Assembly (NCBI GenBank): GCA_009193035.1
Contig: SWDT01000009.1
Location: 186,001 to 250,000 of the forward strand
Source of the DNA: Halicephalobus mephisto
Lineage: Eukaryota > Nematoda > Chromadorea > Rhabditida > Panagrolaimidae
Length of the DNA: 64,000 nucleotides
Reading direction: 5' to 3'
The number at the start of each line of letters is the position of its first letter. Position 1 is the stretch's first letter. Below, piece after piece: positions 36,985-48,879 of this stretch. A model generated the notes under the pieces. The model saw only the letters and a program-made list of their open reading frames with translations. It did not search any database and was not told where the DNA came from. The position numbers were made by a program, and so were the translations under genes.

Positions 36985-39900
36985 TTAAACTTCATTTATC
37001 TCCATAATCTGGTTGAAAAATCCATAATCAATGTCTTCTAAACAAGCCGGATATAGACTGATGCATTTCCTCATAGCTTTGATTGCTGTTTTTCTTTCAT
37101 TTTTCAAATTTCGTTTCAAAATTGAAATCAAAATTTTCGAAATTAATTCAATATTAAAATTCAATTTTTCCACAAAACTATTTATTAAAATTTCTTTTTT
37201 ATTTTCTATTTCAATTGGAAATTTCACAACTTCCCCAGAGGCAGAAATTAATCCAATTAAAATTTCTATTAAAATATCAGGTTCAATTTTATCTGCCAAT
37301 TGCGCAATTTTTTTTAATAATTTAATTTTTGATTCTTCTGAAACGTTGATTCTCATCCAGGACGTTAATAAACATAAATTTCGATTATTTTTGTATTTTT
37401 TAATTAAATTTTCAATTTCAATTTTTTCTTTTTTTAATAATTCTTTCCAAAAATCAAATTCAAAATTTTCAAATCTTTCAAGTATCCCTGGAATACTGTA
37501 GAATTTTTCAAAAATATTTGATTCAATAATATTCAAATTTTTTTCCATAAAATTCATTAAAATAATTTTTATATCAAATCTCTTTGTTGCCATTTCTTTA
37601 AAAAATAAAATAAATTCTTCATTTTTAATATTTTCATTATCATTAATTAAATAATTTAAAATATCTTTCAAAATTTTCATTGAAAAAAATTTTTTTAGAT
37701 ATTCAATTTTCGAAATTTTTAATTTTTTTTCATTTAAAAAATAATAAATTAAATTCAAATTTTTTTGTTCTATAGAAATATCCATCATATTAATTACAAA
37801 ATTTTCATCATAATGAAATCCAAGATTTTTCCAGTTAACAATCGGAATTTGAAATTCTGTTTCATTTTCTATTTTTTTTAATCCAATAAAACTTTCTAAA
37901 ATTATTTTTTTTAAATATATATTTTTAGAATTTTCCAATACAGTATACGCTTTTCTAAGAACACTTCGTTCTGGCAAATATTCAAAATTATTCGGTAAAA
38001 TTTTTCTATTTTTTGTTGTAAAATAAAAATAAATACAGTAATCAGCCAAATATTCTGCACATTCTCCAGATTTCGATTTATCTAATTTAATTAATTTTTC
38101 CGTTTTTTTCGCCAATTGTTGAAAAAATTTAAATTGTAAATCTTCTGTTAAATTTAAAAAAATTTCCCAAATTTCTTTCAAATTCGTTGAATCTTTTTTA
38201 AATAAAAATAAATCTTCATTTAAATTATTTTTAATTTTTTCAAGTTTAATTTCAGCCAAAATAGGATTAACAGAGCACAATTGCAAACTCAATCTATATC
38301 TCATTTCATCCAATTTTTCTTCTGGTCCATTAATAATAATCAACATTAATTCTTTCCAAATTTCTGATTCCAGAGATTCCAATATTATTCTACAGTAATC
38401 AAAACATTCTTGTTCTTTTTCTTCTTTTTTCAAAATCTGTTGATGAATAATAAATATCACTGACAAACAAGCAAGATACTTATCCGTTGATGAAATCTAA
38501 ATATAAATAAAAAAATAAAAACAAATTTAAAATTCAAACCTTTTTATCGATTTTTAAAAACACTTCTTTTCGAGGAGACCAATTTTCATCCACTGCCATC
38601 ATTACCGTATCCAGAATATTCTTTTTCCAAAAAGTAAGAGATTCCAAATGATCTTGTAAAAAAGCCTGTTTCGACAAATCCCGGATAGCTTCTGTCATTA
38701 ACGATTCTTGAGCCATATAAAACAAAAATCCAAGACACAAAAGACACAATCCATACGATTCTGGAGCTTCTGTCACAATTTTCGACAACAAAGCAGTAAA
38801 CGACTTCAACACACTAAAATACCCGAAATTATTTTTGAAAATTAAAGTAATTAAAAACCAAATTTAATAAACTAATTAAAAAATCTAAAAAATTACTTAA
38901 TATTGTTTAAAAATTTCTTTAATTACTCCATATTTTCAAAGATTTCTTAGAATTATTAAATATTGTTTAGAAAATTAAAAAGATTTCAAAAACTGTTAAA
39001 TATTTTGTTTTAATTTTCAAAATTATTAAATATTGTTTAGAAAATTAAAAAGATTTCAAAAACTGTTAAATATTTTGTTTTAATTTTCAAGATTATTAAA
39101 AATTGTTTAAATATTGTTTAAAAATTAAAAAGATTAAAAAAACTATTAAATATTTTTTTTAATTTTTTAAATTATTGAATATTTTCAAAGATTTTTTAAA
39201 ATTCATTAAAATTATTAAAATTTTTTAAAAACTCACTCAAAAACTCCAAATTTCTTATTTAAAGCCAGATTTGCTTCCATCATAGTGTCAAATATAACTT
39301 GTGTTGCATTTTTAATAATCACAATTTTCTTCAACAAATCAATTTTTGAATCAATTTTCATCAATGCAGATTTTAAAATTTGTTCACATCTAGATGATTT
39401 TTTTCCAATAGGCATTATAGCTTTCGTTAATGGATCAATCAAAGCCAAAGCTTGCCATTCAAATCCAGAACTTTGAAGAGTATCTCTCAAAACAGGAATT
39501 AAAAAAATAAATAATGATAAATTTTCATTTTTTTCTGTTGAAATAAAATATTTTCTTGGAATATTTTCTAAATCAATCATTAGACATTTTTTTAAAAATA
39601 TTTTAAATCCATTTAAAACTTCCAAATTTGTAAAATCATCAATTGAAGAAAAAACTTGATTTCCAGAAATAAATAATTCTGAATTTTCATTTTCTAAATT
39701 TTCGATTAAATATTTTTTAGAAAATTCCGATAAAGCAATAAATGCTGATTTTTTAACAATATTTGAATTATGAATTCTCAATTTCCATAATTCTTTAACA
39801 CATGACATAATTAATTCTTCTTCTTCTTCATCTACAGTACACGTTGCTAAAAAATTACAGTATTCTGCCAAAGAATTTTCATCATTTTCAATTTTTAAAT

Positions 39901-42900
39901 GTAATAATTTTTTAATATTTTCTATTTCAATCATTTCATTTTTACTTAAATTAATTAAAACTTCTATTGTTTTTTTCAACAAATCTGGTCTAGTATTAAC
40001 TATTGTAATAATTTTCGAAATTAATTTTTCTCCTGATTCAGTTAATGCTGCTGATTTCAACAATTCAAATTTTTCTTCAATTAAATCTGGATTTTTTAAA
40101 TCTTTCGAAATAATAATCATTGATTGAAATTCTTCTTCATTAAATAACCAATCATTTTTTTCAAAAATTTTTCTTGTCGAAATATAGGCACATTTCCAAA
40201 AATCAGATTCAGAACAAACATACAAAAATTTCAAAATTTGTTTCGTTAATATGTCATTCAATTTTAATTTTGGAAGATTTAACAAAAGTTTTGATTTAAT
40301 ATCCCGATCATTGGTGGACGAAAAATGACAAAGATGAAAATTAAGAATCAAACTTTGCTAAAAAACAATTTTTAATTTTCAAAAAATATAAAATTAAAAA
40401 ACTTACAAATTCTTCTGTACATGATTGATTTAAAATATTTAAAAAATCATCTAAATCATTTTTTCCAATGTAATTAAAAAGACAAAAAATAATTATTAAA
40501 CTTTCAAAATTTGGTTTTTTTGAAATTTCTGAATTTAACCATTCATTCCATTTTTTAATCAAACAAATAATTCTTTTTTCATCTTTTACAATCCAATTAA
40601 ACCATTTATCTACCGTAGTAAATCCATCAAATTCATCTTTTTCAATGTAAAATTTTCCATTTTGACAATCTTTGAAAATTTTCGAAAATTTTTCCACTAA
40701 ATTTTCATTTTCATCATTCTTCAAAATTCTTGAAATTTGATTATTAGAATAAACTACTGAAAATAAAGGCAGTAAAAAAGCCGGATGAGCATTGACAAAT
40801 CCAGATTCAGCTAAAATCCAAAGATCTTTTTTCGAACAATTCAATAAAATTTCTGCAACTTTAAAATTAAATCCAGAACCAGATGAAGACGGAATAATAA
40901 AACCCTTCGGCAATGACGACAGTTTATCCAACCAAAAACTAGTAAAATTGATATTTTTAGTTATCAACTTCGAATAATGTCGAGATGTTAATTTTTCTCT
41001 AATTATTTCAAAATTACAAATAAAATTCTCTTCTTGTTCCAGACATTGATCTATTAGAATATCCGTCAACTGATGAGGAAGCTTATCCGCATGAATCAAT
41101 CTCAACAACCTCAAAGACCTAAAATCCTATTATCATAAAAATCACGAATGAATATTTTTCGAAATTTCCAAAATTTACCAAACACCAAAGCAGTTTACAA
41201 TTTCAATGTTGCATAATAATCATCTCATGATCAGTATTTTGAAATCGTATCCTGTCTGGATAAATCTGTAAACCTCTGGATTCAGGTTCCATGAAACAAA
41301 AAGGTCTATCCTCAAAAGCTAATAGTCACAAAGTACTGCTAGATACTCAAACAATCGACTTACTCTAAAAATTAAAAAAATATCACTAAAAAATTATCTC
41401 AGTAAGAATTCTCAGAAATTAGTCGAAACTAAGCTAAGTGACGGTTGTTTCGTGATTTTACAATTAATTTTTTAGAAATCTATTCTAAACAAATTCAGGA
41501 GCTTTCTAAATCAGGATTATGCAAAAAACTTGTCTATTTTTAAGCATTAATGTTATATATCAAATATTTCCAAAACCATGCCTGACCCCCAAGTACCCTG
41601 TCGAAAACAATTTTTAATGCAAATTAAATTTTAAATTTCAGTATAGTCCCCCGCGTATTGTAATTTTTTCAATTTGGTTTCCACAGATAACAAAACGAAC
41701 ACTGTCTTGTTCGTTATCTTTCTTTTTTAACGTCTTTATCGAAAAAAATTAAGTACTAGTTCAGTTTCTGGAACATTTTGATTGGACGTTTTTTTGTTGG
41801 ATAAAAAAACTCGAGAGTGACAGATCTCATTTCGGCGACAGAAAATAAAAAATAATGAACGAAATAAACTCACGGCTGAATCTGATCGACGACGATGTTT
41901 TCAAGGACATCGGGAGAAATCAGAAAAGCAAAGTGCAGGAAAACTCTGAAATTTAGGATAATTATGCCAAAATAAAAAAGCAAAAAAACTTGTGAAATTA
42001 TCTAGATACAAATTCCGAGAACTTTTAGAAATCGCACTATAATAAACCAAAAATTAGTTTTAATAAAATCGTCCTAAAACAAATCCCTAAAATCATAAAA
42101 AATTAGAATAAACGTTGTTACAAATTTCTAGAATTTTTCAAAAACTATACTATAATAAAAAATTCTCAAAATCGTTTCGAAACTAATTTCTAAAATCAAA
42201 AAATTGAACATTATTGTGAAATTATTTCGACATGAATATTTGGGACTTTTAAAAAGTTACTTTATATATAAAAATAGAAAAAAATAGTGTGAAATTATTT
42301 CGGTATGAATATTTGGGACTTTTTAAGTTACTTTATATATAAAAATAGAAAAAAAAGTGTGAAATTATTTCGACATGGAATTTGGGACTTTTTAAAAGTC
42401 ATTTTATATATAAAAATAGTGTGAAATTATTTCGACATGAATATTTAGGACTTTTTAAAAGTTACTTTATATATAAAAACAGAAAAAATGACCATGAAAT
42501 TATTTTGATACAAATTTCTAGAATTTTTTAGAAATCATTTTATATATAAAATTTTAAAAAATGACTACGAAATTGCTTCGAAATAAATATTTGGAATTAT
42601 ATAAAACCCCCATAAAATTCTTGAACTTTTTAGGAAAATTCTAAAAAGTAAAATTGATTTCAAGGTCAGATTTTCCATTTTGCAAATTTTTCTCATTTTG
42701 CGCGGAAATTAAAAATCCAAAAAAAATTGTTTTGTTAATTGTAATTTTCGTCATAGAAAATCCAAACTTACTGATGAAATCCCGTCGGAGCGTTTGGGTC
42801 TTCAGAAACCTCGGTAGGTTGGAGATCAACAAGATTCAGCCCGAATTTCGTCAGGAACTCCGGATGAACGGCCTTCTTGACTCGAGTGAAGACTTCTGTA

Positions 42901-43175
42901 AACAGAGAATCCAGCTTCTTGAAGTGGTCCTTAGAGGCGACAGAGACATCTTTATCCTTCAGAGCCTTCTCTGCGGTCGAGAAAAGCCAGAAACAAGCAG
43001 ATTCAGCGACGGCTAAAGAACTCGATTGGGCTGCTTCGAAAATTAAATCCAGTAATTTCCTGAAACCAGGAGCATTGTTTTCTTTTTCGATTTTCTCGAT
43101 CAAGGAAACCAAAGCTTGGATCTTCAAGGAATCGTTGGGACTCTTCAAATAACGAGATATATCTGGCACATCCAT
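36985..43175 (-). CDS. Large alpha-helical-repeat (HEAT/ARM-like) protein, 1,364 aa, function unknown
   Basis: Six exons: 43175-42772, 41945-41874, 41118-40407, 40357-39237, 38813-38540, 38496-36985. Phases agree at all five junctions and total 1,365 codons. The ATG lies 4 nt after an acceptor (CTACAG), so the mRNA is probably trans-spliced. The protein has no signal peptide, no clear membrane segment and no recognisable catalytic motif. It is almost entirely amphipathic helix of the kind seen in HEAT/armadillo solenoids, beginning with MDVPDISRYLKSPNDSL. Composition changes sharply: the first exon has normal base usage, while the four large 3' exons are very AT-rich and encode runs of Ile, Lys, Asn, Glu and Phe. 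I considered focadhesin and other giant solenoids on size and architecture, but I see no diagnostic similarity. A role as a scaffold is inference from fold only. Intron 1 (42771-41946) and intron 2 (41873-41119) hold repeats and unexplained moderate-GC sequence, so a missed small exon is possible. Confidence 0.8.
42225..42560. repeat. Five copies of a 60-70 bp repeat in intron 1 of the helical-repeat gene
   Basis: Units contain GTGAAATTATTTCGACATGA, ATATTTGGGACTTTTTAA and AGTTACTTTATATATAAAAA. The first three are nearly identical. Confidence 0.9.
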
Positions 43176-43695
43176 CTTCCTGTAGGCAAATAGAACAGTT
43201 AATAACTTTTTAATTTTAGGCCAAAACAAGGATCAAACGTCGTCGAAAAACACCTTCAAAAACCTCCAGAAGTTCCAGAACGAAGTGGGCGATTCACCTA
43301 GGATAATGAGCGGAATTTTTCAAGAAAGTTCTGTAATTACACAAGAATAAAAAACAACGTAATCGAGGTTTATGCAAAAATTAAATTTTGAAATTCCAAT
43401 GAAACCACCGAAAATCGCAACCTGCGGGCAACGTTGGCGCAGGTCGGACGGTGGATACTAACTATTTCGAAATTTTCAAAAATAATAATCCTCCCAAAAA
43501 CCACTACTTTCTATTTTTTAAATTTAATTTTGTTTCTAATTTGTTAATAACTATAATATTTAGCTATTGAATACGATTAATGTCGTGGTTTTTAATTTTG
43601 TAAAGTAGAAAATTAACTTTAGGTTGTTTAGGGACTTTGGAGGTTTGTTTCATATATCGATTTTTGTCTAATTAAGTTACTTTGTTTCATTTCAG

Positions 43696-44215
43696 GTGTT
43701 GGGAATGCTCATTTACTTTGGATGATGCTTTTTGTGCGAGTATGGAGGGTTTTGCAGATTTTAGGCCAGATGACAGGACTTGGATTAGGATAAACTTCGA
43801 ACCAGCCACTTGACCCGCCACAACGCTGTCCGTAAGTTGAAAATTTCGTTTTAACTTTGATTTTAACTTCGACCTTTGCTAACGTAAACAGTTTACAAAA
43901 ATGATTCATTTTTTCAGTTTTTCAACGACCGATCCTTGGCCTCGACCGCGAATTCGGTTAGTTACTCAAATAAATAATTTCTGGATTAATGAAAACCTTC
44001 CATAAACGAAACACATTCATTTGCACCATGTTTATTTTCACTAGAATCAGAATCTGATCCCATCAACTTCTAGCAGAAACATAATTTACAAATTTAAATA
44101 AACCAAAAACGGGGAAATCAAGATTCCATACTGTAGTTTGGAAGGGAAATTTGGTTTAGCTTCGATAGATGGACATCCGGATTGGATAATCAATTCTCGA
44201 GCAAGACAACAATAA
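43696..44215 (+). pseudogene. Exon-like plus-strand fragments, possible broken secreted-protein gene
   Basis: A strong acceptor (TTTCATTTCAG) at 43,695 leads into an open frame with paired cysteines (CWECSFTLDDAFCAS, then RPDDRTWIRINFE). It stops at TGA 24 nt before a consensus GTAAGT donor at 43,832. A second acceptor (TTTTTTCAG, 43,917) and GTTAGT donor bracket a 39-nt micro-exon (43,918-43,956). Further on, 44,102-44,215 is open and protein-like (KNGEIKIPYCSLEGKFGL...). All three frames of the first exon contain stops, so the fragments cannot be joined into one protein as they stand. CxxC plus DxxFC spacing loosely recalls Ly-6-type cysteine patterns, which is weak. This may be a decayed gene, a 5'-untranslated region, or a gene with unrecognised splice sites. 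Confidence 0.3.
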
Positions 44216-44439
44216 ACAATTTTTCAACGATCAACAGAAGCCCAAGAATTAAGCCAGATAATCCATTTCAAAAATGTGCAGAAAACCCCAAAAACAGAAA
44301 CCCATGAAAAACCAATTTAAAAAACCCGAAAAACGAAAAGCAAATTTTGCTAAAGATAGAAAAAGCAAAAATAATTAATTACTACGGTAGCTTGTAAACT
44401 TAAAAAATCACAGTTTTAGCTGATTTCTGGTGGTTGGAT

Positions 44440-44995
44440 TTGACTTGAAAGAAAAATGATTAGAAGAAAAATTAAAAAAGATTCTAATTAGAAATCGAAA
44501 ATGATTCTAATAAAGAATCAGGAGGGGATTCTAGTTAGCAGTCAGATTCAGAAAACGATTTTGACCGAAAATCGGATTCTGAAGAAGAATGAAAATTCTA
44601 ATCAGAAGTTTAATCAGATTCAGAATCCGATTTCGATCAAGAATTAGACTCAGAAGAAGATTCTAATCAGAAGTTTAATCAAATTCAGAATAGGAATCTA
44701 AAAACAATTTTGATCGAAAATCTGACTTTGGAAAAAAAATCGAATCGGATTCTGAAAAAAATCAAAAAACGATTCTGATCAGAAATCGAATCAGATTCTG
44801 AACAGAAATCGAATCGGACTCTAACTAGGAATCAAAAAACAATTTTAATCAAGAACCGAATCAGATTCTAATTAGAAATCCAAAGTGATTCTAATTAAAA
44901 ATCGGATTCTAACTAGGAATCAGAAAGTTAATCAGGAACTTATTTGGATTCTAACTAGGAATTCAAGATTCTAAAGACCAGATTTTGGTCGAAAT
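44440..44995. repeat. Degenerate minisatellite of GATTCTAATCAGAAATCGAA type
   Basis: About twenty irregular units of 24-30 bp (GATTCTAA(T/C)(C/T)AGAA(A/G)TC and AATC(A/G)GATTCTGA) fill the stretch immediately downstream of the bZIP gene's stop codon. They probably overlap its 3' untranslated region. Confidence 0.8.
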
Positions 44996-45003
44996 CCCGG
45001 ACT

Positions 45004-48000
45004 TTAGGAATCGAATCTGATTCTTTTTTGCACGGGCTCGAATTCGGATCTCATTGGAACGAACCCTTGGCCTTTGTTCAGAGCGACTACTGTTGGGTAA
45101 CTTGGTCGTTGGATCTGAGATTTTGAAGGATTTGTGGAATTTTGGGTTCTTGAGACTGGCACGAGACGGATTAGCGGCTTCGGACCCCTGATTGGCTGGA
45201 CCACACGGGTTAGGGACTTTTGATGCCCTGAGGGGATTGTTCGGTAGATCACTTGGGGGGCTTGTTGAGTGGTGTTGCGGTAGCCGAGGTCGGGAGGGGA
45301 GGTGCCTCTGCTGGGGGTCGGGGTCGGGCGTCTCCGGGGGCTCGGCGGGACCAGTGCCGGCGGGCTTACGGACAAATCCGATCTTTCTTCCGGATTCATC
45401 AGGGGAATTTCGTCGATTTCACAGTATCCAAGTTGAGAACTGTTGTCAGCAGAGTACTGTAAAGTACGGGATTTGCCTGGGGGCCTGGGACCGAGCTGGA
45501 CGTCCTCAGATCGGACAGACGAATTTTCGGAACTTGATTCGTTAAATTTCTGCTTCTGATTAGGCAGGAGACAGATTCGGGGCCACCAGAAGACAAGCCG
45601 AGAGCAGCATCACGGCCAGACAAGTCCCCGCCTGGGTGGTCCGCTTATTGGCGCTCCCGAGGGAGGCCTGGAGCTTCCTCACCTGAGCCGCCAAAGACTC
45701 GTTTTCCATTTGCAAAATGTCTATTTTTCTTTTGAGTTCTTGATTCTCATTCGTACAAGCATCAACTCTGTCCTCCAACGCCTCAATATAATCCTAAAAA
45801 AAAATAAAAAAAATAATTTAAAAAAAAAATAAAAAAAATAAAATTTTTAAAGAATTTTTAAAATGTAAAAATTTATTTTTTTGAATTTTTTAAGTTTTTT
45901 TTTTAAATTTAAAATAATTTTTAAAATTCTTTAAAAATTTTATTTTTTTTTTTTGAATTTTTTTTATTTTTTTTGGATGAATTTATAATTTTTTGAAATT
46001 TATTTATAAATTTTTATGGTTTTAACCTTGAAAATTTTCGATAAATACCACTTTATCCAAAATCAATCTATTCATTTTCGGTCTTTTCGATCAATTTGCG
46101 CAGTTGACGGCTGCGGAAATTGCGATCCTTTGACCAGTCAAATCTGTCCGACAAGGTGCGCGACCTCGATCCCGGCCTTCCTTTCAAAAAGAACACATCC
46201 GAAAAATTTTCACAATTCTTATAAAAAATTTTTTTTTCAATTCTTATTAAAAAAAACTTTTCACAATTCTTATAAAAATTAATTTTTTACAAAATTATAA
46301 AAATTAATTTTTCACAATTCTTATAAAAAATTATTTTATAAAATTATTAAAAAAAATTTTTTTTTCAATTCTTATTAAAAAAATTTTTTTCACAATTCTT
46401 ATAAAATTTTTTTTTACAAAATTATAAAAATTAAATTTTTACAATTTTTATTAAAAAAATTTTTTTTATAAAATTATTAAAAAAAATTTTTTTTAAATTA
46501 AATTTTAAAAAAAATAGATCCGATCTTTTAGGATTACGGTATTGCATAATTGATTGATAGCTTGTCTCATGTTTGATAATTATCTTTTCGGAGATCTTTG
46601 ATCAGATTTAGAACCTCAAATCCGAAAATAAAAGTTGCAAAAAGTCCGAAAATCGTTCTATTCTTGTACGAGACTCTTGTTTGTTTTTCAAGCTTGGTCA
46701 GAGGCCGATCCGTCGCGGCATGGTACGAAAATTCGAAATTCTTGCGCAAGCCAAAAGCATTCCAAACAAAAATACAATTTAAAAAATTAAACAATTCTTG
46801 AAAAATTAACTCAAAAAAATTAAAATTTTCCTGACACGAAATTTCATAAAAAAAAATAAAATTCTTAAAAATGATCTTGACACGAAAATTTTGAACTTAA
46901 AAATAAAATTCTTAAAAATGGTCTTGAAACAAAAATTTTGAACTTAAAAATAAAATTTTCAAAAATGGTCCTAACACGAAAATTCTCAAATTTAATAAAA
47001 AAATAAAATCCTCAAAAATGGTTCTGAAACGAAAATTTTCAATTTAATAAAAAGTAAAATTCTCAAAAATAGTCCTGACACGAAAATTTTGAACTTAAAA
47101 ATTAAATTCTCAAAAATGGTCCTGAAACGAAAATTTTCAAATTTAATAAAAAAATAAATTTCAATGCCTTTTTTGAAAATTTTAATTTTTTTGATTATAA
47201 TTGTTTTGACTTTGCCGAGTTGCAAATACTCAAGGGTTATTTGGTTATCTGATGTCCAAATAAGCCCCAGAATCTCACCTGTTTGCGTTTTCGGCTCGTT
47301 TGGGCAGATTTCTTGTTCCGAATTTTCCGACGAATCCTTTTTAAATCTCTTTCTTCCACTTTGGTCAAGGGATAATGATCGGGCAAAGTTATTCCTTCTT
47401 TTTTAAGAAGTCGTTTTTCTTCATCTGTGAGGATTAACGGAGGATACCTTCTTTGATTCGAATTTTGATCATTTTCGACTTGTTGGATTCCTCGATTGGA
47501 ATGAAATCCAGACGGATTTGCCACTGGTGGATAAATTCCCAGCTGTTTTTGCTGATTTTGAGCAGGCAAAGGCGCTAGTTGTCTTTGAGCTGGCTCTGAA
47601 ATTTCATTTTTCCAGATTAAAGATTTACAAAAAATAAAAATAAATTTTTTGAAACAATTAAACAAGTCAGCTTGTTCAGATATTGCACGCAAACTGCAGA
47701 TTCAACTCTAATGTCGAACTAATTTGCTTAAATATTGCACGCAACCTGCGGGTTTGATTTTGAAATTTTCATAATTAGAATTATAAAAATCCAATAAACC
47801 TGCCCTAATGTTGCATGCAAGTTGCAGAATTTATTTCGATGTCAACTTAACTGCCGCCATGTTGCACGCAACCTGCGGGTTTGATCCTGATTTTGAAATT
47901 TTTATAATTAGAATTATAAGTCTAGTCGACCTGCCCTAATGTTGCATGCAAGTTGCAGAATTTATTTCGATGTCAACTTAACTGCCGCCATGTTGCGTGC

Positions 48001-48845
48001 AATCTGCAGATTTAATCCTGATGTTGAAATTTTCATAATTAGAATTATAAAAATCTAATCAACCTGCCCTAATGTTGCATGCAAGTTGCAGAATTTACTT
48101 CGATATCAACTTAACTGCCGCCATGTTGCGTGCAATCTGCAGATTTAATCCTGATGTTGACTACTTTGCCTAAGCTTGCAGTTTTGATTTTGATCGCTTT
48201 ATAAACTTCAGTGTTGAACTAATTTTTGAATAAATTATTTTTTTATAAACAAAAATTTGTTTATTCTCCAGGGATCCACCCGTTGACCCCTTTTAGTCTC
48301 GACAAATGACCTTCCAGATACTTCTGACGATGTTACGAAAAAAGAGAAGGTCAGTAACCCCTTGAGCCGTTTTCAAAAAGATTTTCACTCAAGGACAAAT
48401 TTCGTCAAACAAGGTCGAAAATCACATGTCGAAATCGAAACTTACTTAATCGGATCCCCTTTGTTTGGATTCTTTGGCAATTTCGTTGTTTTAAATTTTC
48501 GAATTTAATTGGAACAAATTTTCCTTTTTGCTTCACGGACTCGGCCGGGACTTCCGTCTCCATCGGCTTGATCTGCATCATCTCGAATTCTTCAGTTTCC
48601 TGTTTGACCGGCTGATTAAGATCGAAATCCATGCAAGAATATCCAGAATCCACACTGCTCGAAGTGGAAGGATCACTTCTGTCAGAATTCGGCGATCCAA
48701 AATTCTCCAAGGGATCGTTGTTGAAATCATAGGATTGATCGTTGGACATATAAGTACAAAAATCTCCAAATTCCTTCCAGTCTTCATCGATGGAGTCCTT
48801 GACGAGGAAGTCCTCAAGAGCATCGCTGCTGATGAATTCGTCCAT
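45004..48845 (-). CDS. crh-2: CREB3/OASIS-family ER-anchored bZIP transcription factor
   Basis: Exons: 48845-48446, 47595-47279, 45793-45573, 45532-45004, about 488 residues. The N-terminus (1-133) is an acidic Asp/Ser-rich activation region. Exon 2 ends with [20 protein letters not shown], the CREB3-specific conserved segment plus bZIP basic region. Exon 3 encodes the leucine zipper ([20 protein letters not shown]) and a membrane segment ([20 protein letters not shown]). The lumenal tail contains SRTL, which fits the RxxL-like site-1 protease site of this family. Family knowledge: the full-length factor sits in the ER and its N-terminal half is released by site-1/site-2 cleavage to enter the nucleus. 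The ATG lies 30 nt after a TTTTTTAG acceptor. The join between exons 3 and 4 is uncertain: a frame change is certain, but the donor (GTCTCC, 40-nt intron) is weak. An alternative 31-nt removal (45,556-45,586) also restores frame. Confidence 0.9.
46800..47165. repeat. Array of about 46-bp units in intron 2 of the bZIP gene
   Basis: Seven or so units of TGGTCCTGACACGAAAATTT, TGAACTTAAAAATAAAATTC and TCAAAAA belong to the window-wide GACACGAAA family. The rest of this intron (45,800-46,560) is AT-rich. A GC-rich block at 46,080-46,200 is open on the minus strand ([16 protein letters not shown]...) and unexplained. Confidence 0.85.
47650..48180. repeat. Tandem array with TGTTGCATGCAAGTTGCAGA in intron 1 of the bZIP gene
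   Basis: Three to four units of about 120 bp contain CTGCCCTAATGTTGCATGCA, GTTGCAGAATTTATTTCGAT, TCAACTTAACTGCCGCCATG and GTTGC(A/G)(C/T)GCAA(C/T)CTGC. The TTGCATGCAA core is palindromic. A GC-richer stretch at 48,255-48,420 follows, with an acceptor-like AACATCGTCAG and an open frame that would also fit between exons 1 and 2. It is unconfirmed. Confidence 0.85.
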
Positions 48846-48879
48846 GTTGCAATTTTTCGTCAAAGGCCAAAGTACCTAA

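Noticed and set aside
36985..43175. Naming the solenoid protein focadhesin
   Set aside because: Size and helical repeats fit loosely, but I cannot point to any conserved segment, so the product is left unnamed.
45556..45586. IRE1-type unconventional intron in the bZIP gene, as in xbp-1
   Set aside because: The frame shift is tempting, but neither boundary has the CNG'CNG 7-nt loop on a stem, and this is a CREB3-type and not an XBP1-type factor. Ordinary splicing with weak sites or a sequence error is likelier.
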